In this document: in pieces, positions 7,897 through 17,602 of the stretch
Position numbering within the stretch: the stretch's first letter is position 1
How the letters are laid out: each line of letters opens with the position of its first letter
From: an uncultured Phocaeicola sp.
GTDB taxonomy: Bacteria > Bacteroidota > Bacteroidia > Bacteroidales > Bacteroidaceae
DNA: 64,000 nucleotides
Assembly (NCBI GenBank): GCA_944321015.1
Contig: CALUJS010000004.1
Location: forward strand, 1 to 64,000
Reading direction: 5' to 3'
The notes under the pieces: model-generated
The model's input: only the letters and a program-made list of their open reading frames with translations
Database searches by the model: none
Told to the model about the DNA's origin: nothing
Program-made: the position numbers and the translations under genes

Positions 7897-10368
7897 TTAT
7901 TTGTGGTCGCGCACACAGCGAATGGGGCCGGCGGTGGCTTTTACATAGTACATATAGAACTGGGTTTCAAATATATGGAAAAGCGTGACGCTGTTATGAA
8001 TATGCAAGATGTTCACGCGGTCGTTTAAATCTGTGGTTGCGTTATGGTAGTTTCCACAAGAATTGACGCGCATAATTCCACCATCGGCAACTCGCGTGCC
8101 TTGCACTGGGAAATATGAAACGGGACCTTCCCGCCAATCTGTCATATACATATACATACCTCCGGAGGTCATTCCTTGGGTGTTTATTTCATCGGGACTT
8201 TTAGGATTCAGTCCGGTAGATGTAAAGCCTAACCAAAGGTCTCCGGGAGGTACACGCCATCCCGAAGGACAGGGGTCAAAGATGGTTTTCTGGTTGCCAT
8301 AATTGTCATAGATACGCGCATCCTGATTAGGAATCTGATAATATGTCAATCCCTCCGCATCAGGATCCAAGCCTCCCCAAAGTTTGTCATCGTGTTGCCA
8401 GGTCCAGTCGCCTTTGTTGGCATAAGAGAGGGAATTGTTAACAGTTTGGTAGTTTGTATCAGCCTCCTTCGTACCGCACATAAACACCGTCGGATTCTTA
8501 ATTGTGAATCCTATCGGGTCGGGCAATGCTGTTTGGTTTATTTGTTTTCCTGCCAGAGAATGGAAAAGCGCATTTTCATCCGTTCCGATGGTTTTCCCTA
8601 CATGGGTTTTATTGTTATTGGCATAATGTGGGCCTCCTGTATAGGCGTCGCTATAATCGTTGCAGTTATCACCCTTGATAGCAGGCGGGAAAGGGTCTTT
8701 CCGTCCCCATTGATACAGCATGCCGTAAGTATCCGTCGCAGAGCCTCCTTTCGGAGTGTATCGCAACGCTCCCAGATTGCAAGGCATGATGTCATAGCCG
8801 GGCACCCGTACGTTGGTGTTGATGCCGTCCTCGTTCCAAGCGTAGGTGGTGTATAAGATGGCACTGCTGACGTTGCCCGGCTCGTTTTCCGTCACCCAGA
8901 TATGCCACGACCAGACAATCTCTCCCGCACTGTTGTAGGCGGCAATCAGGGCGTTGCCCCTTTGGCCGGTGCGCACATAGATTTTCCGGTGGAACTCCTG
9001 CCGGCCTTTCACGCTGTCGCTCAGATTATCCGCAGGGGCAGGGTCTATCCATACCAAATCTCCGTTGCTGTTGTCGCCTATGGCATCTTTGGTCTGCCAG
9101 ATGATTTTCACGTTCTTGGTCATGTCATTGGTGTCTCCATTGATTTTTTTCGTATCCTTGGTTCCATACGCATCCAGATAGTCCGTGAAGTTATAGCCGC
9201 CTCCCGTTTCCACCCGGTAATAGGGAAGGAACGACAACAGCTGTCCCGGTTTGACCACAAAGCAGTTGGACGAGGGGACATCCTGATTGTACATGTCGGT
9301 ATAGATGTTCAGCTCCACATTGTAGATGTAATTGCGGCGGATGTTATAGTCATTGTAGTTGTTCTGGCCGGGATACCAGCTGTATGTCCGTTTGCTGCCT
9401 TCATCGTGTTGGCCCGTAAAAATGTCCACATAAAAAGCCGTCAGCTGGATGCCGAAAGAATGATCTCCATTCTTGGTCTTCCACTCCGGATTGTTTTCGT
9501 TGTTGTCGATGCATCCTTGCAGGTTCTCCGGGATGTAAAGCACGATTTTTCCGGAATATTGGTCGTTGGTATCTTTTTCTCCCGGCTTGAAGGCGCGTGA
9601 GTTCCACGAATGACCATCATCCGGATACTTAACCGCTTGGGTCAAATCATCCGTTTCCAGCGTTTTGACCCGGCAATAATAGGGTATGTCCATGGCGTTC
9701 ACGTCCGTCAGCTCAATTGTTTCCGGGATGGAGCCTACCGTAATGACCACCTTGGCGTACATTCTTGTCAAGGAGACGTTCACGGTTCCGCCTTCTGTGA
9801 AGGTTACATTTGGGGTATAGCCCTCCATCGGAATGCCTAGGTTGTCAGGATCGCCCGTGACCTGCGTTTCCGAATCGGCGTCTTTTATCCCCAACGCATC
9901 CTCGCCGACTATGATTTTAGGCACCGGCAATGTGAGAGTCTGTAAAGCATCCAATGTGGCGGCATTCTCCACTGTGGCCCAGTCATCTCTGCCGACATTG
10001 GCCACCACGTAGACGGTTGAGTTCTCCACATCTTTTCTTAACAAGACATCCACTTGACCGCCGTCTGTTTCCGGATCCATCGCGTCGATGTCATAATAAC
10101 GCGGGGTAATCAGCAAGTCGCCGTTTGAGTCATATTGGAATACCCAGATGTCATTGATCATCCGCTCTGCCGGTGTGTCCTCTATTCCGCTGCGCGTCTG
10201 CAAGGTTGTGCGCATTTCCGTGACGCCCAGCGAGAGTTGAGCCTCTACCAGTTTGGAGTCATCGACGGCAGAGGCTGCATTTTGTTTCTCAAACCATTCG
10301 TCGGTGCAAGATGCGCAAGCGACTAATAACAGTATCCCATAGAAATAAGATGAAATCAGATTCTTCAT
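7897..10368 (-). CDS. DUF4906 fimbrial tip protein with C-terminal FISUMP-like domain
   Basis: This 823-residue lipoprotein (lipobox CASC, Cys21) is the last gene of the fimbrial operon. The N-terminal half has the fimbrillin-like DUF4906 signature, including NDIWVFQYDSNG near residue 73 and RRNYIYNVELNIYTD near 335. The C-terminal third (about 500-823) resembles the FISUMP (Fibrobacter major paralogous) fold, with YQWGRKDPFP, FDPCPSGWRVP and a terminal PIRCVRD. That combination fits a large tip adhesin at the distal end of a Mfa-type fimbria. Ligand is unknown. It starts 7 bases after the upstream DUF4906 gene stops, so the two are probably translated from one message. Confidence 0.8.
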   Translation of the reverse strand: MKNLISSYFYGILLLVACASCTDEWFEKQNAASAVDDSKLVEAQLSLGVTEMRTTLQTRSGIEDTPAERMINDIWVFQYDSNGDLLITPRYYDIDAMDPETDGGQVDVLLRKDVENSTVYVVANVGRDDWATVENAATLDALQTLTLPVPKIIVGEDALGIKDADSETQVTGDPDNLGIPMEGYTPNVTFTEGGTVNVSLTRMYAKVVITVGSIPETIELTDVNAMDIPYYCRVKTLETDDLTQAVKYPDDGHSWNSRAFKPGEKDTNDQYSGKIVLYIPENLQGCIDNNENNPEWKTKNGDHSFGIQLTAFYVDIFTGQHDEGSKRTYSWYPGQNNYNDYNIRRNYIYNVELNIYTDMYNQDVPSSNCFVVKPGQLLSFLPYYRVETGGGYNFTDYLDAYGTKDTKKINGDTNDMTKNVKIIWQTKDAIGDNSNGDLVWIDPAPADNLSDSVKGRQEFHRKIYVRTGQRGNALIAAYNSAGEIVWSWHIWVTENEPGNVSSAILYTTYAWNEDGINTNVRVPGYDIMPCNLGALRYTPKGGSATDTYGMLYQWGRKDPFPPAIKGDNCNDYSDAYTGGPHYANNNKTHVGKTIGTDENALFHSLAGKQINQTALPDPIGFTIKNPTVFMCGTKEADTNYQTVNNSLSYANKGDWTWQHDDKLWGGLDPDAEGLTYYQIPNQDARIYDNYGNQKTIFDPCPSGWRVPPGDLWLGFTSTGLNPKSPDEINTQGMTSGGMYMYMTDWREGPVSYFPVQGTRVADGGIMRVNSCGNYHNATTDLNDRVNILHIHNSVTLFHIFETQFYMYYVKATAGPIRCVRDHK

Positions 10369-10375
10369 AACTCCT

Positions 10376-11401
10376 CTAATTAGTCGATTCCGGTAACTTT
10401 GTAATATCCAAATTCACATTATAGATATGATTGCGCTTGATGTTAAAGTCTTTTGCGGTATCCTGGCCGGGATAAACGGTGTAAGTATATTCTTTCCCTT
10501 CTCCATAGGATACCAATAGGCGAACGGCAAGGGCATGTTGGGGAATGTTTTCTGAGTCTGCTGTCTGTCCTTGCAGATTCTCAGGAACATAAAGAAAGGC
10601 TTCGATTACTGCGTTACAATCAAAATCATTCCAATCAATGCCGCTTGGGTAATTTGCCGCTTGCGCATCATTATCCGATAATGTTCCAACCCGGCAATAG
10701 GCGGGGATGTTTGAAAAGCTGAGATTCTCTATCGTCATCCCCAACTGTTGTACCTTTGACGGATCCACCACCTCTACATTCACCCGTGCAAACATCCTGT
10801 AAAGCGGCACGCTGACGTAGCATTTGGTCGTGATGGCCATGGCTTTGGAGGTGCCGGACATCGGGATGGCTCTTCCGTTTTCGGCGCTGCTGCCTATGTC
10901 GGAAGACAAGAAGGGCTTGGCGGCCTCGGCTGGAATGGCTTGCTGCAAAAAGTTGTCGTAGGCTTTAAACCCCTCAGCGGTTGTTCCGTCATCATTTTTT
11001 GCCCAATTTTCATCTCCGGTATTGGCTACGATGCAGACTCGGGATTGGCTGCCGTCGCTGTTGGGCGTCAGATTCACTTCGATGTCATTGGAATTGAAAT
11101 TATTCAGATACACCGGTTCGTGCAAGCTCACGCCGGTCTCGGCATCGAATTGGAATACCCAAATGTCATTGACCCGATTCTCGTTGTCCGTTCCGCCAAT
11201 AGTTCTGGTCGCGTTTTCCGAAGCAAAACCGTCCACATTCAGCCTGAGCGTTGCCCGGCAAGAATCGCTTTCGTCCGGATGCTCCAATGCCCAAGACCCA
11301 TCGTCCGCACATGAGGTCAGCAGGCACAAGCATAGCAAGAAGAGAAAGCCCGTGAGGCTTGCTCCTTGTCTTGTCCGTATAGGTAATAGCCTTTTCTGCA
11401 T
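10376..11401 (-). CDS. DUF4906 fimbrial accessory/tip lipoprotein
   Basis: This 341-residue lipoprotein (signal ending LLTSC, Cys31) shares the NDIWVFQFDAETG and KRNHIYNVNLDI motifs with the larger downstream protein but lacks its FISUMP-like C-terminus. It therefore looks like a short paralogue, a minor or adaptor fimbrial subunit. Seven bases separate it from each neighbour. The fimbrillin fold is inferred from these motifs and from the operon. It could act between shaft and tip, but the order in the fibre cannot be read from sequence. Confidence 0.78.
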   Translation of the reverse strand: MQKRLLPIRTRQGASLTGFLFLLCLCLLTSCADDGSWALEHPDESDSCRATLRLNVDGFASENATRTIGGTDNENRVNDIWVFQFDAETGVSLHEPVYLNNFNSNDIEVNLTPNSDGSQSRVCIVANTGDENWAKNDDGTTAEGFKAYDNFLQQAIPAEAAKPFLSSDIGSSAENGRAIPMSGTSKAMAITTKCYVSVPLYRMFARVNVEVVDPSKVQQLGMTIENLSFSNIPAYCRVGTLSDNDAQAANYPSGIDWNDFDCNAVIEAFLYVPENLQGQTADSENIPQHALAVRLLVSYGEGKEYTYTVYPGQDTAKDFNIKRNHIYNVNLDITKLPESTN

Positions 11402-11407
11402 AGATCA

Positions 11408-12622
11408 TTAGAATTCATAATTATTGTCATGCTCATCGTCCCAGGGAGCCACCGGCGAAACGACCTGCCCGTCGCCGTACTCGAAAACATTGTCGAAAGA
11501 GCCAAACCAGTCTACCACGCTCAACGTCAGTTTGTAATTATAGCCCGTACACTTCACGTGGAAGCGGTAAAGATTGTTCCGCTCGATGTCCAGTCGGTCC
11601 GTGTTGGCGGATTCGCCGTTGCTGTATTCGGCGAAATAGATGGTGTGCGGATTGTCATTCTCCACTTGTATGTTGAACTTGGCTTTGATGCACGCGTAGT
11701 CATCGCCTGCGTTCTTATTGTCATACTCCGGGAGGTAAGCAATCCACTTCTCGGTGATGGTCTTGTCGCCTGCGGCATTGGCGGCTCCTTCTTCCCGGCT
11801 CACCTTCAAGAGAGGCAGGTCTGTTCCTGTTTCGCTTCCTGTCACCAGATGCAACGACTCGGCATAGTCCTCATCCCAATTACCGTTATGGTCATAATCG
11901 TCTTCCGAATCAGCATCAGGCGCGCAATAGCCCGTCTTGTTGTAGCGGTTAATCCATACCCGGTCGAAGGCCAGATTGAAATAGTCGTCCGTCTCCAATA
12001 TCACTTCCACCTTCGCCATTGCCCTCAACAGCGTAATCGGCTCATTCAGCAGCGTGGCCATGCCCGGTTTGAAGGTTACCCCTTCGTAGGTGTGTACTCC
12101 GTAAAACGGAATCAGGTTGTCCGGGCCTAAGTTAAAGTCGGTAGGGCAACTGAATTGCGCCCAGTCGGCGTTGCAGATGTCTGTAATGCCGGTAGTGCCG
12201 ACCGTCAACGCATCATCGGCATACTTCGGCCAGTTTGCCAATATCACAATCTTGAAATCCGGGTGGCTGACCAACGTTTCCGGCACTTTTCCAAGGAGGG
12301 TATAGTCCACAAAATCCTTCCCTTCCACGGGCACCACTTCCGCCGTTTTGAAGCGGGCAATGAGCGTATTGTCATTCTTGTCGAAGAAATATATCCGGTA
12401 TCCATCGGCCGACATGTCGATGTAGTTCTCGTAGGTATTGCCCGGCTCGTATTGTCCTTCCTGCGGGGTATTGGACGGTACCCGGAGAACCATGCTCAAC
12501 AGCTGTCCGTCGTCGGTGGGAGCCACAGGCAACGTCTCGTCACCCTTCTGGCAGGAGGCACAGACGAACAAGCCCATGACGGCTGGCATCCATCGAATGA
12601 TATGTTCTTTCAGCGTTCTCAT
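11408..12622 (-). CDS. Fimbrillin-like minor subunit (Mfa/FimA-type lipoprotein)
   Basis: The product has about 404 residues with lipobox VCASC (Cys24). I take ATG at 12622, next to the Mfa2 stop. An ATG at 12637 overlaps that gene by 14 bases and adds five residues. The body has the features of P. gingivalis-type fimbrial subunits: a repeated Ig-like beta layout, DGYRIYFFDKNDNTLIARF near residue 70 and ERNNLYRFHVKCTGYNYKLTLSVVDW at the end. It lies between the anchor (Mfa2) and the DUF4906 genes, so an accessory shaft or tip subunit is likely. Lipidation and later protease trimming follow from the family, not from the sequence. Confidence 0.72.
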   Translation of the reverse strand: MRTLKEHIIRWMPAVMGLFVCASCQKGDETLPVAPTDDGQLLSMVLRVPSNTPQEGQYEPGNTYENYIDMSADGYRIYFFDKNDNTLIARFKTAEVVPVEGKDFVDYTLLGKVPETLVSHPDFKIVILANWPKYADDALTVGTTGITDICNADWAQFSCPTDFNLGPDNLIPFYGVHTYEGVTFKPGMATLLNEPITLLRAMAKVEVILETDDYFNLAFDRVWINRYNKTGYCAPDADSEDDYDHNGNWDEDYAESLHLVTGSETGTDLPLLKVSREEGAANAAGDKTITEKWIAYLPEYDNKNAGDDYACIKAKFNIQVENDNPHTIYFAEYSNGESANTDRLDIERNNLYRFHVKCTGYNYKLTLSVVDWFGSFDNVFEYGDGQVVSPVAPWDDEHDNNYEF

Positions 12623-12623
12623 T

Positions 12624-13661
12624 TTACAACTCTGCATCTTGCAGCACTACCTTCCATGAATTGATATAGATATACGTATCCATCCAACGGTCGTCCTCGT
12701 CAAGGAAGAACGTCATCGAGAACACGTCTTGCCGGTCGAGGTATTCCTGGTCGGACATCTCGCGGTTGTAGTAGCCCTTTACTAGCAGGGCGGCATCAAT
12801 CAACGGAATGGACACCACGGTTTCTCCGTTTTCCCGGTTGCGGATGACGAGGCGCGAATGGTCCGCATGGTCGGTCATCAGGCGGGGAACGGTCAGTTCG
12901 GCAATGGCTGCGCTCAGGGACGATTGCGTGCCTTCGGGAACTTCCTCTTCAAACTCAGCCGTGCCTGCATCCACCCGCCAGGCATAATACGTGATCGGCT
13001 CGTCGGGCAACACCGCGTTGTCCCAGTCCATTGAGCCGTTGTCGTCGGTGATGCTGAACTCGAACTGCCCTTCGTCGATAGGCTCGCCGGACAGGTGCTG
13101 CAACACCACGCGGATGTTGTTGGTGTTCTTCATCAGCGGCACCTCGTAGGTATGCTCGCCATACTGGCTGCAAAACACTTGCCCTTCCACGTAGCCATGG
13201 AACAGGCGGTCGAGATCCTGGTCGCAGTAGGCATTTCCCCTTCCGTCGTGTTCGCGCTGCAGGGTGCAGGTCAGCCCTTCCTTGCGGTCCGTGTCCGGCA
13301 CCACAAACGAGCCTCGTTCCCGGGTTCCGCACCAGGCCAGCAGGTCATACGTGCCCGGCTCCACGTCTACGGTCATGGCATAGTCTTTGGCGGCCAGTGC
13401 TTCGCCTTCCTCGGTCTTTTGCCAGACGATGTGGCCTTCCTGATCCAACACATAGAGTGTCACCGCCTCCACCTCGTGGGCAAAGGCATCGGCAAAGGCC
13501 ATGTTCCAGTCGTAACGGAATTTCAGCCGGTAGGTCACCGAGCAATCGCCCTCGTAGTCATAGATGACGTTGTCGCAGGCTGCCAGCAGCAGGCAGCATA
13601 ACACCCGGCCGAAGCCGCGGATGCCGATAGTTCGTATGTAAGACAAGATTCCCAATCCCAT
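12624..13661 (-). CDS. Mfa2/FimB-type fimbrial anchor lipoprotein
   Basis: This 345-residue lipoprotein (signal ending LLLAAC, Cys29) carries the Mfa2 family pattern: an N-terminal NVIYDYEGDCS just after the lipid cysteine, a beta-sandwich with YDLLAWCGTRERGSF, then a second sandwich ending WMDTYIYINSWKVV. In related organisms the protein caps the fimbrial base, anchors the fibre in the outer membrane and limits its length. The frame is open up to a TTG at 13700, but the first ATG (13661) leaves an intact signal peptide, so I use that. Its stop overlaps the start region of the next gene. Confidence 0.85.
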   Translation of the reverse strand: MGLGILSYIRTIGIRGFGRVLCCLLLAACDNVIYDYEGDCSVTYRLKFRYDWNMAFADAFAHEVEAVTLYVLDQEGHIVWQKTEEGEALAAKDYAMTVDVEPGTYDLLAWCGTRERGSFVVPDTDRKEGLTCTLQREHDGRGNAYCDQDLDRLFHGYVEGQVFCSQYGEHTYEVPLMKNTNNIRVVLQHLSGEPIDEGQFEFSITDDNGSMDWDNAVLPDEPITYYAWRVDAGTAEFEEEVPEGTQSSLSAAIAELTVPRLMTDHADHSRLVIRNRENGETVVSIPLIDAALLVKGYYNREMSDQEYLDRQDVFSMTFFLDEDDRWMDTYIYINSWKVVLQDAEL

Positions 13662-13700
13662 AAGTCGTGATAAAAAATAGTAATATAGAAGCCTTCCCAA

Positions 13701-13721
13701 CCTCCCCTTTCGGGGGGGAGG
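13701..13721 (-). other. Intercistronic hairpin between fimbrillin and anchor genes
   Basis: CCTCCCC at 13701-13707 pairs with GGGGAGG at 13715-13721, including a G7 run. There is no T tail on either side, so it is more likely an mRNA stability or processing element separating the abundant fimbrillin message from the anchor gene than a full terminator. Confidence 0.45.
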
Positions 13722-13744
13722 AGGAGAGGCCGCTAATTTTCATC

Positions 13745-15485
13745 TTAAAGTTCTACCCCTTGGTTGACAATCTTCCAGGAGAGGATATGGATGCTGGCAC
13801 CCACATAGTAGAGTGTCTTATCATCATCGCCCGGCACAATCACTTCGTTCGGATCGAAAATGCCCTTGCCGACATTCTCCAGCTTGTTGATGGTCACCTT
13901 GTAGTAGTGGTTGCGCACCACGCCGTAGTTGGCTTCCTTGAGGTCGTCTCCTTCGATGGCACGCAGGTGTTCGATGGGGATGTTGTAGTACATCAAGCCG
14001 TCCGTGTAGCCGGTGGCGGGGTTGCTTTCGTTGAAGTCGCCCAATTTTGTATTCACATCGGTTATATTATCTGAGGTAAATGGTGTAAATTTATAAGGGT
14101 CGTCATCGGTGCCGCTATCGCTGCGTGAGTACAGTTGTTCCGATGTATTCTTTTTCAGCTGCACTTTGACCTTGCCGTCTCCTTGGTTAATCAATTCCAC
14201 ATGGCTTTCGTTTATTTGCGCATATTTAGCGGGCTCAGTACCTTCAGCGGCTTCAGTCTGATGCCATGCGTTCAATTTGCCGCTGCTGCTCAACGCGTTC
14301 AGCACATAAGAGAGATAATGGTTCTTATAGAAAAGCATGCCGTTGTAGCGCACCATGTCCAAGGGGTTTCCACTGTCATCGCAGATTTGCGCTTTCAGCA
14401 GAATGCTGGTGCGTGCCGCTGCCGTTGATGCGATTTCTGCCGGGAATGTGTTTTCGGCGCAATAGGCGGATTTCCCTAACTCTGTCGCTGCGGCTGCGGC
14501 ACTGATGTAATTCAGTTTGCAATCGGTATCGGTTGCCACTCCTGCTGCATTCGTGGGATAGTCGGTTGCCGCATCATTATAGTTATAGGACATGCCCCAA
14601 TAGCTGCGGAAGTAGCTTGCTTTATTCCACTCAAAGCCCAGTTCTGTTGAACTCCAGCTCTCGTTGATGTTCTTCATCATGTAGGAGTTCTTGGCTGTCG
14701 CATTCAGTCCCCAGCCCAAGAGCTTGACGTAAATGTCGGCTCCGGTAGTGCCGTCTTCGGTATCATCGTTGTCATCGCCTGCAACGGTCACATTCAGTTT
14801 ATAGAGTCCGTTGGTTGTTTTGTTGCCAATTTGGTCGTTTACGTCCAAAGTCACTTTGGCGGCCAGACGCTCCACATACACATCTACAGGAGCATCAGTA
14901 TTCGTCATCGGTTCCTTATGGAAGTTGTCGGTGGTAAGTTCGGTTACAAAGTAAGGCGTGTTGTTGCGTGCATAGCTGGTCGTGCTCATGATGAAGTTGT
15001 TGCTGCCGTTTCCTTGATAGATTCCGCCGCTCAAGGTCGCTAACATGGCATCCAGTGTCGAGCCCGGTTTATAGCCATCCGGCACGTTCAGCACCGTGAC
15101 CATATACTTCGGAAAATTATTCTTTTCCTGTCCGTGCAGTACGATTACCGTGTTGCCGTTGAACTCGATGTGGTCATTTGCTGTGCCGTCTGCATCACCG
15201 CCGTCCCACACACTCGCTTCTGCCGCATATGCTTTGCCGGCGTCGTAGAAGAAGAAACTTGCATCCTTAACATTGTGTTCGGCATCGGTTCCGTCCTCAA
15301 ATTCAGGATTGCCTCCCGAAGCTCTTGTGTTCGCTCCCGCATCCATGATGCGCACCGTGAGATACGTTTGTCCGTCCGGCAGTTCATTGCCGCCATTCCC
15401 GGGGTTCAGCCCGTTTTCTTCCGAGCACCTCCCTAATAATAAAAGGGTTAAAATACCCCCCCCCCATCAAATATTTCTTTTTCAT
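13745..15485 (-). CDS. Major fimbrillin (Mfa1-type), out of frame at a G10 tract
   Basis: The reading frame from 15355 to 13745 encodes about 536 residues of a fimbrillin-type shaft subunit: N-terminal beta-sandwich, YVERLAAKVTLDV near 160, GVVRNHYYKVTINKLENVG near 490 and a C-terminal donor-like strand IHILSWKIVNQGVEL. It has no start or signal peptide of its own. The obvious start is ATG 15485. From it, nine G in the tract at 15456-15465 would read MKKKYLMGGGILTLLLLGRC, a perfect lipoprotein signal, then run into the fimbrillin. The window has ten G, so translation instead ends after 33 residues, at 15384. This is most simply a phase-variable gene caught OFF; a homopolymer error is the alternative. 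Confidence 0.8.
15456..15465 (-). repeat. Homopolymer G10 tract in fimbrillin signal peptide
   Basis: Ten consecutive C on the plus strand (G on the coding strand) lie at codons 7-10 of the fimbrillin gene. Nine G restore the signal peptide and the frame; ten give a stop after 33 codons. The position (5' end of a surface-antigen gene) and length are typical of slipped-strand phase-variation tracts. Confidence 0.85.
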
Positions 15486-15541
15486 TGTATAAATGGTTTA
15501 ATGGTTTGTATTTCGTTTATATGGATTCAACTCCCGTGTTT

Positions 15542-16954
15542 TTATTGCAGTGCGGGCAGTTGTTTCAGTGCCTCTTCGGCCTGCTTGACGCCTGCCTTCA
15601 GGGCCGATTGCCACAGGCTTTGCGCCTCTTTGACATCGCCGGTCAGATAAGCCAGTATGCCACGGGCGTAAGTGGCTTCGGGGGTGTCGCCCGCCTTGGC
15701 CAGGTAGCGTGAGGCAGCCTGGAAGTCCCGGCGTTGCAGGGCCGTGTTGGCCGCGTTGAGGTTGGCCGTCTCGTCATCGGGATACATGCGCACGGCCGTC
15801 TCGAACACTTCGTTGAAGGCTTCCGAGCCCGGCTCGTAAGTCTGCGCGGCCAGATAGAATTCCTCCAAGCTCAGCTTCTGCGGCTTCGTGCGGAGAATTT
15901 CCTTGATTTCTTCCACGTCGCTGTAGTGGCGCACGGTGTAGTCTATGCGGTAGTCCGTGTGGCGCAAGGCCGGATAGCAATGTTGCAACAGGAAGCGGTA
16001 CTCTTCGGGATAGTTGCTTCGGATGCGCCGTTCTTTGGCGTCCGGTTCCAGCGGAGTGTCGATGCACGCCAGTATTTCCGCGCGGTGTTCCAGGTTGGAT
16101 GCCTCCACATAGCGGCGCAAGCCTTCCCAGTCTTCCGGCTCGTAGTCGGTGCGGATGGTCTCGTCGTCGAAGTCATAGAGCCGGAGGATGTGCCGTCTCA
16201 GCGCCTCCGTACGTTCCTTGGCGAGGTAGGTGTTGTGGGCATAAGTGCCTTCGGGCGAGGCATATCCCTTGAGGTGTACCGTCGTGATGGTGATGTCGCG
16301 GTCGCCCCGCACCGAGTCGATGGTGGCCGCAATCTTGCCCAGTTCGGCCGTGTTGCGGCGGTAGTCCGGATAGATGACCGTCCGGTCAACCGGGAAATCC
16401 ACGAAGGCCGACCCGCTGAGCGAGAATATCTTTTCGCCCGTGGCCTCCGGACGCACATATGCCAGTACGGGGCGCCAGGGTTCGGATTCGCGATAGCCGT
16501 CCAGCCTGAATCCATGTTCGGCCAGCAACGTGTGGCAGCAGCCGAAATCGCGGCGCATGAGCTCCAGTTGCGAATGGTTCATCCAAGTCTCATAGGGCAC
16601 AATGTGGCTGTAGGCCACCGTGTCCGGCATTTCGGATGCCCGATAGGCATCTTCGTCCGGTCCGGACAGCGTGCCGTCGCCACGGACGTATTGATAATAG
16701 CGCGTGCGCCCGTACAGCCCGATGGAGGGCAGGGCCAGCGTGTCCGTTCCTTCTTGCATGATGCTGGGCGTCAGCAGCACGGCCCGGTTGCTTTCTATCT
16801 TCAGCCCGGTCAGCACGACGTTCATCTGTATGGTTAAGTAGTTGCCGTTCCGCTCCATGCGCAGGTCCTCAATGCGTACGCTGTCCGCGGGTTGTGCCTT
16901 GAGCATTCCACTCAAACTGGTCAAGGCGAGCAGAATTCCTATAATCTGTTTCAT
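15542..16954 (-). CDS. DUF3868/OmpA-like TPR protein of the fimbrial operon
   Basis: This 470-residue exported protein (signal peptide ending LKAQ) has an N-terminal DUF3868 beta domain (about 20-160), an OmpA-like peptidoglycan-binding segment around 200-260 (TTVHLKGYASPEGTYAHNT followed by ERTEALRRHI), and C-terminal TPR-like helices (about 370-470, for example ANLNAANTALQRRDFQAA). DUF3868 and DUF3575 genes commonly sit upstream of fimbrillin genes in Bacteroidales. It may tie fimbrial assembly to the cell wall. It follows DUF3575 by 15 bases and precedes the fimbrillin ATG by 56 bases. No enzyme motif is visible. Confidence 0.82.
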   Translation of the reverse strand: MKQIIGILLALTSLSGMLKAQPADSVRIEDLRMERNGNYLTIQMNVVLTGLKIESNRAVLLTPSIMQEGTDTLALPSIGLYGRTRYYQYVRGDGTLSGPDEDAYRASEMPDTVAYSHIVPYETWMNHSQLELMRRDFGCCHTLLAEHGFRLDGYRESEPWRPVLAYVRPEATGEKIFSLSGSAFVDFPVDRTVIYPDYRRNTAELGKIAATIDSVRGDRDITITTVHLKGYASPEGTYAHNTYLAKERTEALRRHILRLYDFDDETIRTDYEPEDWEGLRRYVEASNLEHRAEILACIDTPLEPDAKERRIRSNYPEEYRFLLQHCYPALRHTDYRIDYTVRHYSDVEEIKEILRTKPQKLSLEEFYLAAQTYEPGSEAFNEVFETAVRMYPDDETANLNAANTALQRRDFQAASRYLAKAGDTPEATYARGILAYLTGDVKEAQSLWQSALKAGVKQAEEALKQLPALQ

Positions 16955-16969
16955 AACAGTTCCTTTCGA

Positions 16970-17560
16970 TTAAAATACATAAACCAGGTTAATGGCCACT
17001 TTGGTGGGCCCGACATAGTGATGCGGCTTGTTCGTCTCCACCCGTTCGCCACATCCCGCGCAGCGGTAACGGTCGTAGCGGGCATAGACATAGCCCACGC
17101 CGATTTCGGCTTCCAGATTCCAATGGCGGCCTAAGATCCAGGCATAGCCATATGCCACGCCCGCGCCGCCCATCCAGCCTTGGTAGCGATAGTCGGAAAG
17201 TTTGGAGAAATCTGTTCCCAGAAAAGAAAGCCCGTTTTTCAGTCCGCCCACATTGAATTGGCCCACGTGTGCATGGAGTCCCAGGAAATGGCCGGCAAAA
17301 TGGTCGCAGAACCAATAGCGCGCTTCGGGCTGTACGAACCAGTGCTTCCACCTGCGTCCGTGGGAAAGGGTCCAGGCGTTGAAATTGCCTGAAACGTCCA
17401 GCGACCATTGCGGGGCAAGTCCTACTTCCATTCCCGCATTGACATTGAGCAGGGCATCATAAAGCAGATTGGTTTTTATCGCCACGCCTTGCGCCCGGAC
17501 GAACTGTTGAGGCAGCAGTAATGTCAATAAAATGACAGGTATGAACTTAAAATTTTTCAT
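16970..17560 (-). CDS. DUF3575 outer membrane protein, first gene of fimbrial operon
   Basis: This 196-residue protein has a cleavable signal peptide (ending VRAQ), then AIKTNLLYDALLNVNAGMEVG, the hallmark of DUF3575. Alternating amphipathic strands end in LVYVF, as in an eight-stranded outer membrane barrel. A CAGCGE segment with two cysteines lies near residue 172. It is the promoter-proximal gene of the fimbrial operon and is preceded by a long leader with a direct repeat. Its role in fimbrial assembly is unknown; the family's link with fimbriae is by gene neighbourhood. Confidence 0.83.
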   Translation of the reverse strand: MKNFKFIPVILLTLLLPQQFVRAQGVAIKTNLLYDALLNVNAGMEVGLAPQWSLDVSGNFNAWTLSHGRRWKHWFVQPEARYWFCDHFAGHFLGLHAHVGQFNVGGLKNGLSFLGTDFSKLSDYRYQGWMGGAGVAYGYAWILGRHWNLEAEIGVGYVYARYDRYRCAGCGERVETNKPHHYVGPTKVAINLVYVF

Positions 17561-17602
17561 ATAATTGGCTTTTTATATGTGTATTCATCGTCTGTAAGCC
17601 AC

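Noticed and set aside
13662..13700. N-terminal extension of the Mfa2 anchor
   Set aside because: It would use a TTG start and spoil the lipoprotein signal peptide; ATG 13661 is preferred.
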